From positions 469,849 through 533,848 of the forward strand of contig NZ_LYCS01000002.1 in NCBI RefSeq assembly GCF_001659985.1: 64,000 bases of DNA, in the 5' to 3' direction. The notes under the pieces were generated by a model. It was given only the letters and a program-made list of their open reading frames with translations. It had not been told where the DNA came from and did not search any database. Of this stretch, positions 42,876 to 52,253 are shown piece by piece. The translations under genes and the position numbers were made by a program. The first letter of the stretch is position 1, and every line of letters begins with the position of its first letter. The DNA comes from Oceanobacillus sp. Castelsardo. GTDB taxonomy: Bacteria > Bacillota > Bacilli > Bacillales > Amphibacillaceae.

Positions 42876-43072
42876 AACAAATTCTCCTCCCAAAATAAAT
42901 CATCTAACGTTTTATTTAACTCTTTGGCAATTGCTACGCATAGCTGAAGACTTGGATTATATTCTCCTTTCTCAATTAGTCCAATCGTTTGCCTCGTAGC
43001 TCCCACTCGTTTGGCTAATTGTTCTTGTGTCATCGACATTTTCATTCGCATTATTTTCACGTTATTTTTCAT
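42872..43072 (-). CDS. XRE-family small transcriptional regulator
   Basis: 66 residues: MSMTQEQLAKRVGATRQTIG, then LIEKGEYNPSLQLCVAIAKELNKTLDDLFW. Strongly similar to the regulator at 30333-30542. ATG at 43072 after CAGGTGAG; an upstream ATG at 43093 would include the direct-repeat region and lacks a site. Two 18-bp direct repeats directly upstream are a likely autoregulatory operator. Confidence 0.92.
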   Translation of the reverse strand: MKNNVKIMRMKMSMTQEQLAKRVGATRQTIGLIEKGEYNPSLQLCVAIAKELNKTLDDLFWEENLL

Positions 43073-43087
43073 AAACTCACCTGTTTT

Positions 43088-43125
43088 ATGCAATATATAT
43101 CTTACTTATGCAATTTATATCTTAC
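43088..43125. promoter_or_regulatory. 18-bp direct repeats before the XRE gene
   Basis: ATGCAATATATATCTTAC (43088-43105) and ATGCAATTTATATCTTAC (43108-43125) differ at one base and are spaced by 20 bp, two helical turns. Candidate operator of the regulator at 42872. Confidence 0.6.
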
Positions 43126-43137
43126 ATTAACTTTAGA

Positions 43138-43472
43138 GAAAAGTCAAACTAGTGATATTATAAAAACAGGCCATCGAGGATTACTCAATGGCCAAACTTA
43201 TATTTATTTTAGATAGTATATAGATTCGTACCCCTTCCCAAATAATGAAACTAGTAGGAATAATCATCCCTATACTCATTTTATTTTACAAACTAATTAC
43301 TTTCCCTATCCCACTTTTCGCACTTACTTTAGGGAGTTAAGTGCTATCTTGGCAGCTTGTGCAATCAGTGCATCATCATATTCGGCATCTTCCGTTTCAT
43401 GGCGGGACATAATCGCAATGACGATTATTATGGCTTATACCGTAATAGTTCCCTCTATGGAATAACTTATAT
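43138..43472. other. Gene-free region with a hairpin and a short coding remnant
   Basis: A terminator-like hairpin is at 43161-43193. At 43324-43410 on the minus strand a 28-codon frame (MSRHETEDAEYDDALIAQAA, then KIALNSLK) looks protein-like but has no ribosome binding site and a stop just upstream; it may be the end of a lost gene. Confidence 0.4.
43161..43193 (-). terminator. Hairpin terminator on the minus strand
   Basis: GGCCAT (43169-43174) pairs with ATGGCC (43188-43193); TGTTTTTAT follows on the minus strand. It may serve the LysE gene or a lost gene. Confidence 0.55.
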
Positions 43473-44105
43473 TTATATAACACCTGTTATCGCTACAAAA
43501 AACTGATAAACAAAATAACCTGCAAAACCCATTAATACTAATCCTGCTATGATAGAAAAACCTTTAATCATGGAATGGCTCATTACTTTTCTAGTTGTCG
43601 CCACAATGGTTAATAATCCTATATCATGTAATAAAATTCCTGTTAAAACTCCTGCTGCGATAACTAAAAAGTTGGTTGGTTCAGCTGCATTATACGAGTT
43701 AGTTAATACTGCCCCAAATACACTTAACCAGAAAACAATATTCCCTGGTGAAATGGCAACAAGAAACCCATTACGATAAGTAGACCATAATGATTTATTC
43801 GGTTTTTCCCCGGACAATGTAATATCTTTGTCCGCATTCTTAATCGAATCATATCCGATTAGTAACAAGAATACCGCACCAATTAACCACATAGGAATTT
43901 GAATAAAAGGTAGTTGGAGAATAGAGGCTAGTCCCAAATAGAGCGCTAAAATCAAAAAGAAGTCAATGGTCATTCCTCCTAATCCAACAACCCAGCCGTG
44001 CATAAATCCATTTTTAAGACCTTGTTTTGTCATTTCTACTGTAATTGCCCCAACTGGCATTGCAACAGCAAGCCCAGCTATGATATATGTAAAAAACAGT
44101 GTCAT
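43473..44105 (-). CDS. LysE/RhtB-family amino-acid exporter
   Basis: 210 residues with six membrane segments. The family signature GLAVAMPVGAITVEMTKQGL (about 10-29) corresponds to the G-x-x-x-x-x-P-G-P pattern near the N-terminus; here the second Pro is replaced by Ala. LysE-type proteins export amino acids or their derivatives. ATG at 44105 after AAGGTG-type sites. No neighbouring regulator. Confidence 0.85.
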   Translation of the reverse strand: MTLFFTYIIAGLAVAMPVGAITVEMTKQGLKNGFMHGWVVGLGGMTIDFFLILALYLGLASILQLPFIQIPMWLIGAVFLLLIGYDSIKNADKDITLSGEKPNKSLWSTYRNGFLVAISPGNIVFWLSVFGAVLTNSYNAAEPTNFLVIAAGVLTGILLHDIGLLTIVATTRKVMSHSMIKGFSIIAGLVLMGFAGYFVYQFFVAITGVI

Positions 44106-44297
44106 AAACCTCACACCTTCGTAAAAGAGTAGGTTCTATCATATCATAAAAATGTGAATATTTATACAAATATCATTATAATTATTAGTTAATCTTTTTT
44201 TGTTTTTACAATAAAGAGTTCATGTTTTAAAAGATGCATTCCTTATTTAGAAGCGTATTAGTTAGTTGTATATAGTAATTTTCTGAAAGGCGGGGTA

Positions 44298-44327
44298 CAA
44301 AAAAAGATCGTATGTAAACGATCCTTT
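44298..44327 (-). terminator. Terminator after the gene at 44394
   Basis: AAAAGATCGT pairs with ACGATCCTTTT around 44302-44327; seven T follow on the minus strand. Confidence 0.75.
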
Positions 44328-44393
44328 TATACTAGTTCAATTAGTATCTAATATGCTATTACCTCTTCTTAAGTTACATAAATCAACACGTCA

Positions 44394-44693
44394 TTATTTG
44401 AAAGTCTCAATTGTAGAAACCCATTCCATAAATTGTTTATATGAATAATAATTTGTTCCATTTAACTCTATTTTCGGCGCATTCGGATACTTTCTCAATA
44501 ATTCTTCAATCTCATTTTTATTTAGGTTTAGATAAAATTCCAAATCACTTTCTTTTATTAAAAGATTATATTTATAACCTTTTTCTGGATGGCCAACATT
44601 CTGCAATCCTTTTCCGACAAAATATCCCATAAGAGCTAATCCTATGGCTAAAAAGATTAAACCGTTACCTAAACCAGATACCTCAATTTCCAT
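44394..44693 (-). CDS. Small membrane protein with C-terminal helical domain (99 aa)
   Basis: 99 residues: one N-terminal membrane helix (LGNGLIFLAIGLALMGYFVG), then a soluble part NLNKNEIEELLRKYPNAPKI, ELNGTNYYSYKQFMEWV resembling an excisionase-like winged helix. AATGGAGG precedes the ATG. No family recognised. Its upstream gap to the DUF2812 gene is 67 bp. Confidence 0.7.
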   Translation of the reverse strand: MEIEVSGLGNGLIFLAIGLALMGYFVGKGLQNVGHPEKGYKYNLLIKESDLEFYLNLNKNEIEELLRKYPNAPKIELNGTNYYSYKQFMEWVSTIETFK

Positions 44694-44760
44694 ATGATCT
44701 CCTCCATTTATTACTTGTTCGACTCTCTCCCTGTTAATTTAACTCAATACCTTGTCTACT

Positions 44761-45483
44761 TTACCCTCGTCTTCCCCCGACTTTATGATAAATAGACATG
44801 ACGACCCAAATAGCAGTTGGAAGTGCAATCGCTCCAATCATCCCAGAAGTTAAGATACTAACTGTATTCCCCGTCCCATAAACAAATAACAAAATGATAA
44901 CCACAACTAATAAGAGAAGAAATAGTATCATCTTCACTAGATTGACTAATCCTCTTCTTCCTTCTACCTTCCACTGGTTATTGTATGTTGCGATTACAGT
45001 CATGGCTGTTGGGATGGCAAATATACTAAGAATAGCAGCTACTGAGAGAAGGATTGTTTTTAAGCTACCAGAACTTATTATTGCTCCAAGCCATAGGAGT
45101 ATTGTTATGAAAACAAATGGAATTGCCAATTTTTTCATGGAATCACTTGAATTTTTATACTTTTCAACCGTTGTCTCCCGGTCCGTATAAATTGGTTTTG
45201 TATTAGGGAGTGCCCGAAATAAATGAATATTTCCTTCTGAGGTAACATGCGACCACCCAGAAGATGAAAAGAAGTCAAAGTATTCTTCTTCTTCCCCTTC
45301 TTTTAATAAACGATAATCTATACTGTAGATATAATCTGAACTTTCCCCTTTTTCAAGTGTATATCCCATAAACTTAAAATCACTGACATGCCAGCCTTTC
45401 AAAGAATAGCGGCGTAACTTTTCCATGTCCTTCTCCTCAGAAAAAGCTAACCCACCTGAGGTAATATACTTTGTTTGTCTCAT
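44761..45483 (-). CDS. DUF2812-family membrane protein
   Basis: 240 residues: a DUF2812 region (about 20-95, including KLRRYSLKGWHVSDFKFMGY and YIYSIDYRLLKEGEEEEY), then four membrane segments. ATG overlaps the PadR stop by four bases (ATGA). DUF2812 proteins are regularly encoded after a PadR regulator; the function is unknown but may relate to envelope stress. Confidence 0.88.
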   Translation of the reverse strand: MRQTKYITSGGLAFSEEKDMEKLRRYSLKGWHVSDFKFMGYTLEKGESSDYIYSIDYRLLKEGEEEEYFDFFSSSGWSHVTSEGNIHLFRALPNTKPIYTDRETTVEKYKNSSDSMKKLAIPFVFITILLWLGAIISSGSLKTILLSVAAILSIFAIPTAMTVIATYNNQWKVEGRRGLVNLVKMILFLLLLVVVIILLFVYGTGNTVSILTSGMIGAIALPTAIWVVMSIYHKVGGRRG

Positions 45484-45797
45484 TGTTCACCCTCCTCGAG
45501 TCCAGTCTCTGCTAATTGAATCATTAATTTCCTTATAATTAATTCCTCTTCTAACACTTCTTTCCCCTTTTCAGTAAGCAGATATGTTTTGCGTCTTGAA
45601 TCAGATTCATCAAATAAATAAATCAACTCTTGTTTTAATAACTTTTTAATAATCGTGTACATGGAAGCAGGACCTACACTAATTGCTCGATTTGTTGTTT
45701 CTTCAATTAAGTTCATAATAGCGTAACCATGCCTTGGTTTAGTTAAAGCAGCCATGATATAAAACATTGAATCTGTCAATTGCTCCGTTTTCTTCAA
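45480..45797 (-). CDS. PadR-family transcriptional regulator
   Basis: 105 residues: winged helix with FYIMAALTKPRHGYAIMNLI and the wing VGPASMYTIIKKLLKQELI, then YLFDESDSRRKTYLLTEKG, typical of PadR subfamily 2 (short C-terminal helix). TTG start at 45797 behind GAGGGTG. Coupled to DUF2812. Three identical-arm palindromes lie directly upstream. Confidence 0.92.
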   Translation of the reverse strand: MKKTEQLTDSMFYIMAALTKPRHGYAIMNLIEETTNRAISVGPASMYTIIKKLLKQELIYLFDESDSRRKTYLLTEKGKEVLEEELIIRKLMIQLAETGLEEGEQ

Positions 45798-45820
45798 CCC
45801 ATCACCCTCTATTTTTAAGG

Positions 45821-45902
45821 TATATCATAAAGTGATATATATCTAAAAACAATATATCATGATGTGATATATATGTCTATAGTTATATCATAATTTGATA
45901 TA
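45821..45902 (-). promoter_or_regulatory. Three phased palindromic operators and promoter of the PadR operon
   Basis: TATATCA-N5-TGATATA occurs at 45821-45839, 45853-45871 and 45884-45902, with spacings of 32 and 31 bp, close to three helical turns. On the minus strand TTGTTT and TATGAT with 17 bp between them place site 1 over the -10 and site 2 just upstream of the -35. Strong candidate for PadR autoregulation. Confidence 0.75.
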
Positions 45903-45924
45903 TTAATATGTGATATTTTTTAAA

Positions 45925-45950
45925 TAAAAAAAGACCTACAATGGGCCTTT
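45925..45950 (-). terminator. Hairpin after the YdjM-like gene
   Basis: AAGACC pairs with GGGCCTT (45931-45949), with seven T on the minus strand. A second hairpin, CCCCTCG/CGAGAGG, lies at about 46004-46024. Confidence 0.5.
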
Positions 45951-46030
45951 CCCTAAATCTAAGTATACAGAACAGAACACTCTTGCTTTAGCTAACAGGA
46001 TACCCCTCGCCATAACGAGAGGTATCAACT

Positions 46031-46705
46031 TTAAATACGGAACCGGAATACTTTGTTAATAAGTGGATACAGAAATTTAACCCCTCTTTTCGTTAGCATA
46101 TCACCGACAATATGTGAAAGATAAGCTATCGTAGAAATAAGAGCCAAACCATCGACTTCGATGTTAACTTCTAATAAATAGGACATATACCACCAGTAAA
46201 TTAATGCCCAAATGGTATGTGTTGGGCCACGGTGTGCAAACCACCCAACAACCCCAATGTATAAGGCAAACATCACTAACCAGCCCAACTCATTTGTTGT
46301 GGCATAGTATAGAAGGAGCAAACCTATGATGCTCATCAGGATATTTTTCAAAGTTTCTTGACTCCTTAGGGAAAATCCTAAAATAACCGCTCCCCATCCC
46401 AAAAGAAGGAGTTTATTTTGTTGATTAAACCAGCTTTCATCTAGGTAATACAAGGAATTTATGTCTAAAAGAAGGGTTAGCAAAGACAATACCATCAATA
46501 TTCCAGCAAGAAATACTCCACCCTTTTTAATTTGTTTAGCTGTCTTCGTTACTCCTTTATTTAACAGATTATTGCCATCTAAATCAGGAGCAAGAGAAGC
46601 AACACCTGACGCTACTAAAATGACAGGTATTGTATCAATTGTATGACTAATGGATGCTACTGCTCCTATTCCTAACCCGACCGTTAAATGTGTTCGACCT
46701 TTCAT
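46031..46705 (-). CDS. YdjM-like membrane-bound metal-dependent hydrolase (DUF457)
   Basis: 224 residues with several membrane segments. Metal-ligand motifs: MKGRTHLTVG (His near the N-terminus), ASLAPDLDG, FAHRGPTHTIWA, LSHIVGDMLTKRGVKFLYP. Matches the YdjM/LexA-regulated membrane hydrolase family, function unproven. No LexA box was seen upstream. Confidence 0.88.
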   Translation of the reverse strand: MKGRTHLTVGLGIGAVASISHTIDTIPVILVASGVASLAPDLDGNNLLNKGVTKTAKQIKKGGVFLAGILMVLSLLTLLLDINSLYYLDESWFNQQNKLLLLGWGAVILGFSLRSQETLKNILMSIIGLLLLYYATTNELGWLVMFALYIGVVGWFAHRGPTHTIWALIYWWYMSYLLEVNIEVDGLALISTIAYLSHIVGDMLTKRGVKFLYPLINKVFRFRI

Positions 46706-46790
46706 GTTGTCACCTCTCTTGTTGCTGTTAAAAATTTAGTCATCAAAGCACATTTCTCTCAGCAGCTGTTTTCATAAATAACTTTCAGCT

Positions 46791-48143
46791 TTATAACTTC
46801 AAAACACCAATTACATCTAAAAATACAATAATAATTGCAACAGGTGCGACGTATCGGATAATTAAAAACCAAACTGCAAACAATTTTTTACCAAATTTAG
46901 ACCCTGAACTTATTTCCTCCAATAAAACCTTCTTTGGAATTTTAAACGAAACAAAAATCGAAATGAATAAAGCGCCTAATGGCATTAATATATTGGATAC
47001 GAGGTAATCGGATAAATCAAACATTGTTTTACCAAAAAGTGTAAACTCACTTAATACCCCAGAAGATAATGCAGCTGGGATACCTACGATAAAAATGAGT
47101 ATACCCGTAATCCAAGTTACTCTCCTTCGTTTGGCTAACTTTCCTTTTGTAACGGCTGCAACAATAATCTCTAACATAGAAAATGCTGAGGTTAACGTTG
47201 CAAATAAGAACAGTAAAAGGAAGACAAATAGAAAAAATGCTCCAAATGGCATTTTGTCGAATACAGCAGGTAGAACGACAAACAATAACCCCGGACCTTC
47301 TGCAGGTTCAAATCCGAAAGAAAATACGGCAGGGAAGATTGCTAAACCAGCCAAAAGTGAGATAAAGATATTCATCATAACAATCATAAATGCAGATTTA
47401 GGTAAATCTTCCTTTTTGGGTAGATAAGAACTGTATGTCACCATGACGGAAACCCCTACACTAATAGAGAAGAAAGATTGTCCTAATGCAAATAAAATTG
47501 TTTTTGAATTTAAATTAGAAAAATCAGGATAAAGAAAAAAAGAAATTCCTTCACTCACATTATCCAGTGTTAAGGAACGAATAATTAAAATAATAAATGC
47601 AATAAATAATGCTGGCATCATAATTTTACTTGTACGTTCAATCCCTTTTTGAATCCCTTTTGATACAACGATAATGGTGATTGCCATAAAAATGAATTGA
47701 GCAACCATTGCAAATAAAGGATCGGCTATAAAGTCATTAAATAATGCCCCATACTTGTTATCAGGGTGTCCAGATAAATTACCTACTAACGTTTGAACAA
47801 GATAGAGAAGAATCCACCCGCCAACAACGCTATAAAAAGAGAGAAGAATAAAACAGGTGACCATTCCTAATATACCGATAAAATGCCAATTCGTATTCGG
47901 TGCAAAGGTAGTATACGCTCTTACCGCATCCTTCTGTGAACCCCGCCCAATAATGAATTCCGCCAGTAAGATTGGCATTCCAACAAATAACGTAAAAATT
48001 AAAAAGATGAAAAAGAATGCTCCGCCACCAGAAACTCCTGCCATATAAGGGAATTTCCAGATAGCTCCTAGACCAATTGCTGAACCAGCAGTTGCTAATA
48101 TAAATCCAAGTTTTGAAGTCCATTGTTCGTGATTTTGTTTCAT
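46791..48143 (-). CDS. Sodium-dependent transporter, NSS (SNF) family
   Basis: 450 residues, about 11-12 membrane segments. N-terminal signature [26 protein letters not shown] contains the Na/substrate-binding unwound helix 1, as in LeuT. Related Bacillus proteins are YocR and YhdH. It probably imports an amino acid or amine with Na+. Monocistronic, followed upstream (on the same strand) by an isochorismatase-family gene 113 bp away. Confidence 0.93.
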   Translation of the reverse strand: MKQNHEQWTSKLGFILATAGSAIGLGAIWKFPYMAGVSGGGAFFFIFLIFTLFVGMPILLAEFIIGRGSQKDAVRAYTTFAPNTNWHFIGILGMVTCFILLSFYSVVGGWILLYLVQTLVGNLSGHPDNKYGALFNDFIADPLFAMVAQFIFMAITIIVVSKGIQKGIERTSKIMMPALFIAFIILIIRSLTLDNVSEGISFFLYPDFSNLNSKTILFALGQSFFSISVGVSVMVTYSSYLPKKEDLPKSAFMIVMMNIFISLLAGLAIFPAVFSFGFEPAEGPGLLFVVLPAVFDKMPFGAFFLFVFLLLFLFATLTSAFSMLEIIVAAVTKGKLAKRRRVTWITGILIFIVGIPAALSSGVLSEFTLFGKTMFDLSDYLVSNILMPLGALFISIFVSFKIPKKVLLEEISSGSKFGKKLFAVWFLIIRYVAPVAIIIVFLDVIGVLKL

Positions 48144-48256
48144 TATTTTCTCCTTGTTATGAAAGTTATGTCCGTTTATTGAAACGAATCAAAGAAAGCA
48201 TATACTATGTATTTCATTTGTTATGATAGCAATTTTTTACGTGATGCTGCTCTATT

Positions 48257-48934
48257 TTAAAGCTTAGAAAATTGCTTTCTTAGATTTTCAGGAGTAAATG
48301 GTAATTCATCTGGTTCATCCGTCTCCCAAACTTCATAAGTCTCATCATTCAACTTTTTCCTAATTTGATCTGCATCATAGATTTGTAGATTGTATATCCA
48401 GTTGGCCATCATTAAAACAGAAGCCATGTGAGCTCCTTCTGACGTTGTTCCACAAATATCCCTCACTAAATTCACCTGGTAATCCCGATAATATGCATCC
48501 ATTACGGTTGACATAACACAACAATCTGTCAGAACGCCACCAATGATTAAATGCTTAATATGAAGATTTTTAAGCACCAATTCTAAATTAGATTCATAAA
48601 ACCCGCTATAGCGGTATTTATCAATAATAATATCGCCCTGTTCAGGTTTAATCTCATCTGCAATTTCAATCGAACTAGAATGAGAATGGTAATAAATTGG
48701 TTCACCATTTTCGTCTAACGGTTCACCAGCAGCCAGTCCAACTGCATCCGCTCGATTAATATGTCGTGTATAGATAATCGGCACCCCTTTTTCTCTACAT
48801 TCCTCAATCAGATTAGATGCTCGATCAAGAATTCCATCCATATCTTCAATTTCTGAAGTGCCCTCTTCTTTTTGAAGATCAATTAATAAAAGTGCAGTCT
48901 TGGCAAGATCCAAACGGTCTTCCCCCTTCCCCAT
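48257..48934 (-). CDS. Isochorismatase-family cysteine hydrolase
   Basis: 225 residues. Catalytic triad: Asp in LLLIDLQKEEG, Lys in IDKYRYSGFY and Cys in GGVLTDCCVMSTV, with the cis-peptide region before the Cys. Such enzymes hydrolyse amides (nicotinamide, N-carbamoylsarcosine, ureidoacrylate and others). Start set at ATG 48934 with AGGA six bases upstream; ATG at 48952 lacks a site. A fragment similar to its C-terminus lies at 58244-58316. Confidence 0.88.
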   Translation of the reverse strand: MGKGEDRLDLAKTALLLIDLQKEEGTSEIEDMDGILDRASNLIEECREKGVPIIYTRHINRADAVGLAAGEPLDENGEPIYYHSHSSSIEIADEIKPEQGDIIIDKYRYSGFYESNLELVLKNLHIKHLIIGGVLTDCCVMSTVMDAYYRDYQVNLVRDICGTTSEGAHMASVLMMANWIYNLQIYDADQIRKKLNDETYEVWETDEPDELPFTPENLRKQFSKL

Positions 48935-49136
48935 TTTTGATCCTACATTCATTGTACCGGATTTATCCGCTAGATTAAAATAATGAGATATAGAGACTTT
49001 CCCTTTCCTTACTAGTCGCTTCCCTTTTACACCTAAACATTTTTTCTTGTTTGACCTCCGAATCCATCATTCCTAAAGAACTTCAAAATAATGGAAAGGG
49101 ATTGAATGATTAATAGCCTGCTAGTAAATATCATAT

Positions 49137-49167
49137 CAAAAACGCCCAGATTTTTCTGAGCGTTTTT
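49137..49167 (-). terminator. Terminator of the cmo/tcy operon
   Basis: AAAACGC.CAGA pairs with TCTGAGCGTTTT (about 49139-49166), with T-rich flanks on both sides. Confidence 0.75.
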
Positions 49168-49191
49168 ATCCGTTATTCATTAGGTACTCCC

Positions 49192-49731
49192 TTAAAAAAC
49201 AGGTTGTTCCTGTCTTATTTTCCCTAAAAAATATTTAAGTTGTTTATTCGTACGATTTAGCATATCCTCGTCAACAATCGGATTGTCCGTTGACATATCT
49301 AACTGGCTATCCTGAAAATAAAGCCCTTTTAAGCTTTGACCTTTTACAGATGCCAGTAGGGGTTTCAAGGCATATTCCAATGCTAGTAGATGGGATGGGC
49401 TCCCACCTGTCATCACTGGAAGTACTGGAGTGTCTTGTAATACATCTTGCGGAAGTATGTCAAATAATGCTTTTAACACACCTGAGTAAGAAGCTTTGTA
49501 CACTGGGGACCCAACGATAACACCTTTAGCTAGCTCTAATCGCCTTGCAATTTCCTTAATTTCTGGACTTTCAAAGTTTCCAAAAAGTAAGTCTTTCGCA
49601 TCGACACCTTTTACCGATATTTGTTTAATCGAAAATCCTTCCCGTTTCACTAAGTCCCCTAGATAATAAAGAATCCGTTCCGATTTTGATATCGAAGAAG
49701 GACTTCCTGAAATAATGACAATATCACTCAC
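49192..49731 (-). CDS. NAD(P)H-dependent FMN reductase (SsuE-like)
   Basis: 179 residues, flavodoxin-like: IISGSPSSISKSERIL (FMN phosphate loop), GSPVYKASYSGVLKALFD and MTGGSPSHLLALEYALKPLL, as in SsuE. It would supply reduced FMN to the two flavin monooxygenases of the operon. GTG at 49731 is seven bases from GAGGGG; the ATG at 49737 is too close. Last gene of the operon. Confidence 0.9.
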   Translation of the reverse strand: MSDIVIISGSPSSISKSERILYYLGDLVKREGFSIKQISVKGVDAKDLLFGNFESPEIKEIARRLELAKGVIVGSPVYKASYSGVLKALFDILPQDVLQDTPVLPVMTGGSPSHLLALEYALKPLLASVKGQSLKGLYFQDSQLDMSTDNPIVDEDMLNRTNKQLKYFLGKIRQEQPVF

Positions 49732-49787
49732 GCCCATTCCCCTCTCTTTTTAATAATTGTTATCCCTAACAAAGAGGGATAACACGT

Positions 49788-50045
49788 TTAGTAGTTTTCT
49801 AAAGCTTTTTCCAAATACTCAATGCCGACTTCCGTTACTGCTCTAAATGCATTCCCTTGGCCAATTTCCACAACCGGAACATGACGCACCCCATATTTTG
49901 CTTCTAAAATATCTCTTCTATCATCATGTTCCGTTACGTCAATATTTTGATAAGGAAGATTTTTTTCCTCTAAATACGTTTTTACCTCATTACAAAAACT
50001 ACATCCTTGCTTAGACCATACTACAATAGATACATCTTTTGCCAT
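49788..50045 (-). CDS. cmoI: Glutaredoxin-like protein, CmoI/YtnI type
   Basis: 85 residues of thioredoxin fold with the redox motif CSFC (WSKQGCSFCNEV) and the cis-Pro in RHVPVVEIG. It matches B. subtilis YtnI, encoded next to ytnJ. ATG at 50045 is nine bases after AGGAG; the ATG three codons earlier abuts it. It likely assists the adjacent C-S lyase reaction; its exact step is not shown by sequence. Confidence 0.8.
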   Translation of the reverse strand: MAKDVSIVVWSKQGCSFCNEVKTYLEEKNLPYQNIDVTEHDDRRDILEAKYGVRHVPVVEIGQGNAFRAVTEVGIEYLEKALENY

Positions 50046-50067
50046 TATTTTCATCTCCTATATTAAT

Positions 50068-51396
50068 TTAATTTTTAATAGATTGTTTTACATAACGATT
50101 TTCTGGTATTGGTAGCCCTAAATTTCCTCGTAATGTGTCACTTTCGTAGTTTCGATTATAGTAACCTTTGTTTTCTAAGATTGGAATAACGTTTCCGATA
50201 AAATCATCATATTGCTTACCGATTACTGGCATACTTAGGACAAATCCATCTGCAGCATGATTCTCCACCCACTCAATCATTTTGGTAGCTACTTGTTCAT
50301 ACGTGCCGAAGAAATCACCTTTTGGCGTTGCTACTCGTAAAGCCACTTCCCGTAATGTTAAGTTTTCTTTTTTAGCCATTCTCTTAATTTCATCTGTAGT
50401 TGATTGGAAACTATTTTTCCCGACGTCGCCAATTTCTGGGAAAGGGGCATCAAGTGAATAGGCACTGAAATCAAAGTGATCAAAGTAACGCCCTAGATAA
50501 TTCAATGCTTCCTCAATACGTAATAAGTTTTTAATTTCATTATACTTCTGTAAAGCTTCTTCTTCCGTCGCTCCGACGATTGGTGATAATGCCGGTAATA
50601 TCAGAACCTCTTCTGCTTTTCTACCATTTTGTACAACTTGGGCTTTCACATCCCGGTAATATTCCTGCCCAGCTTCTAATGTAGTAGAATGTGTAAAAAT
50701 AGCTTCTCCGTGTTTTGCGGCAAAGGCTCTACCTGTTTTCGATGCACCAGCCTGGAAAACAACTGGCTGCCCTTGTGCGGAGCGATCAATATTCAATGGC
50801 CCTTGTGCCGTAAAAAATTCCCCTTTATGATTTAATCGATGCATCTTATCTTGCCTGAAGAATTCACCTGTTTCGCGATTTCTTACAAATGCATCATCTT
50901 CCCAAGAATCCCATAACCCTTTTGCGACTTCCAAATATTCATCCGCCATTTTATAACGTAAAGAATGCTCTGGATGATTTCCTTTATTAAAATTGGATGC
51001 ACTGCCTTCCAGTGGAGACGTTACAACATTCCATCCAGCACGGCCACCTGAAATTTTATCCAATGAAGCGAATTGACGCGCAATATTAAATGGTTCACTG
51101 TACGTTGTCGAGACCGTCCCAACCAATCCAATTTTTTCCGTGACCGCTGCAAGTCCGGATAACAACGTCAATGGTTCAAATCGATTTAAAAAATGAGGAA
51201 TCGATTTTTCATTAATGTGTAATCCATCCGCAATAAACACAAAGCCAAATCCCGCTTCCTCTGCCTTCTTTGTAATAGATACATAATGGTTAAAGTTAAT
51301 ACTCCCATCAACAGGGACATCCTCAGATTTCCATGAATTCATATGGCCGCCCGGACCTTGAATCAAGATCCCAAGTTTAATATTTTTTTTAGACAT
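50068..51396 (-). CDS. cmoJ: FMN-dependent monooxygenase, CmoJ/YtnJ type (NtaA/SnaA/DszA family)
   Basis: 442 residues of the bacterial luciferase superfamily: [77 protein letters not shown] are all family landmarks. In B. subtilis CmoJ cleaves the C-S bond of N-acetyl alkylcysteine sulfoxides with reduced FMN and oxygen. ATG at 51396 after GGAAGTGG. Operon neighbours (CmoO, CmoI, FMN reductase, cystine-type ABC transporter) support this assignment. Confidence 0.85.
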   Translation of the reverse strand: MSKKNIKLGILIQGPGGHMNSWKSEDVPVDGSINFNHYVSITKKAEEAGFGFVFIADGLHINEKSIPHFLNRFEPLTLLSGLAAVTEKIGLVGTVSTTYSEPFNIARQFASLDKISGGRAGWNVVTSPLEGSASNFNKGNHPEHSLRYKMADEYLEVAKGLWDSWEDDAFVRNRETGEFFRQDKMHRLNHKGEFFTAQGPLNIDRSAQGQPVVFQAGASKTGRAFAAKHGEAIFTHSTTLEAGQEYYRDVKAQVVQNGRKAEEVLILPALSPIVGATEEEALQKYNEIKNLLRIEEALNYLGRYFDHFDFSAYSLDAPFPEIGDVGKNSFQSTTDEIKRMAKKENLTLREVALRVATPKGDFFGTYEQVATKMIEWVENHAADGFVLSMPVIGKQYDDFIGNVIPILENKGYYNRNYESDTLRGNLGLPIPENRYVKQSIKN

Positions 51397-51419
51397 GTTA
51401 CCCACTTCCTTCTTTTATG

Positions 51420-52196
51420 TTACTTCTCTAGTAAATCCATCCCATACCATTTCTCAGAGAGTTCAGATATCGTTCCGTCTTCTTTAAGCTCCTCTAACGC
51501 TTGATTAATCTCTAAAATGAAAGCATCGTTTTCTTCTGTCTTTTTAAAAGGTAGTGCAACAGGCTGATCCCCAAACGGCTCTCCAACAACCTCTAAAGGG
51601 ATGCCCTTTTCGTTAATTTGTGCTAGCAAAATCTCTCTTCCGGATACAAAAGCATCTATTTTCCCATTGGCAACTTCGGTAAAAATAACATCGTTAGACT
51701 CATACGTAACGATTTCATAATGATCATCTGGGTATGTTTCTTTTAAAACATTTTCATAGTTTGATCCCAATACATTGGCTACTTGTTTTCCATTTAGATC
51801 ATCCAACGACTGAATACTATTGTTTTCTTTACCAGTAGCGATTACTGTCTTTGAGCTATAATAAGGGTCCGTGAAATGATACTTCTGTCCTCTTTCTTCA
51901 GTTGCAGCAAAATTGGCCACTGTTTCCACTTTACCGGACTCCAAATTCGCTAATATTCCATTCCAATCGGTTAACACCCACTCTATTTCATAACCGATAT
52001 GGTCAAAAATTGCTGTAATAACATCTACACTAAAACCTTTTAACTCACCATCTTCTTTGAAATACTGTGGATAACCGTCTGGCCCCGCTCCTATTTTTAT
52101 AACCTTTTCGCCGGATGACTGGGCCCCTCCACTACTTGCGCAACCTACTAAAAAGAACACGAGTATCGTACTAATCAATATCGTTAATTTTTTCAT
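51420..52196 (-). CDS. Amino-acid ABC transporter substrate-binding lipoprotein (TcyK-like)
   Basis: 258 residues. Lipobox FFLVGC with lipidated Cys19, then a family-3 solute-binding domain (GFSVDVITAIFDHIGYEIEW; ADG-type ANFAATEERGQKYHFTDPYY). About two-thirds identical to the next binding protein, so a tandem duplication. TcyJ/TcyK homologues bind cystine, cystathionine or S-substituted cysteines. Confidence 0.9.
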   Translation of the reverse strand: MKKLTILISTILVFFLVGCASSGGAQSSGEKVIKIGAGPDGYPQYFKEDGELKGFSVDVITAIFDHIGYEIEWVLTDWNGILANLESGKVETVANFAATEERGQKYHFTDPYYSSKTVIATGKENNSIQSLDDLNGKQVANVLGSNYENVLKETYPDDHYEIVTYESNDVIFTEVANGKIDAFVSGREILLAQINEKGIPLEVVGEPFGDQPVALPFKKTEENDAFILEINQALEELKEDGTISELSEKWYGMDLLEK

Positions 52197-52253
52197 CTAT
52201 TTTTCTCCCTTAAATCATGAATTAGTGACACGATGCTTTATATAGTTTACTTT

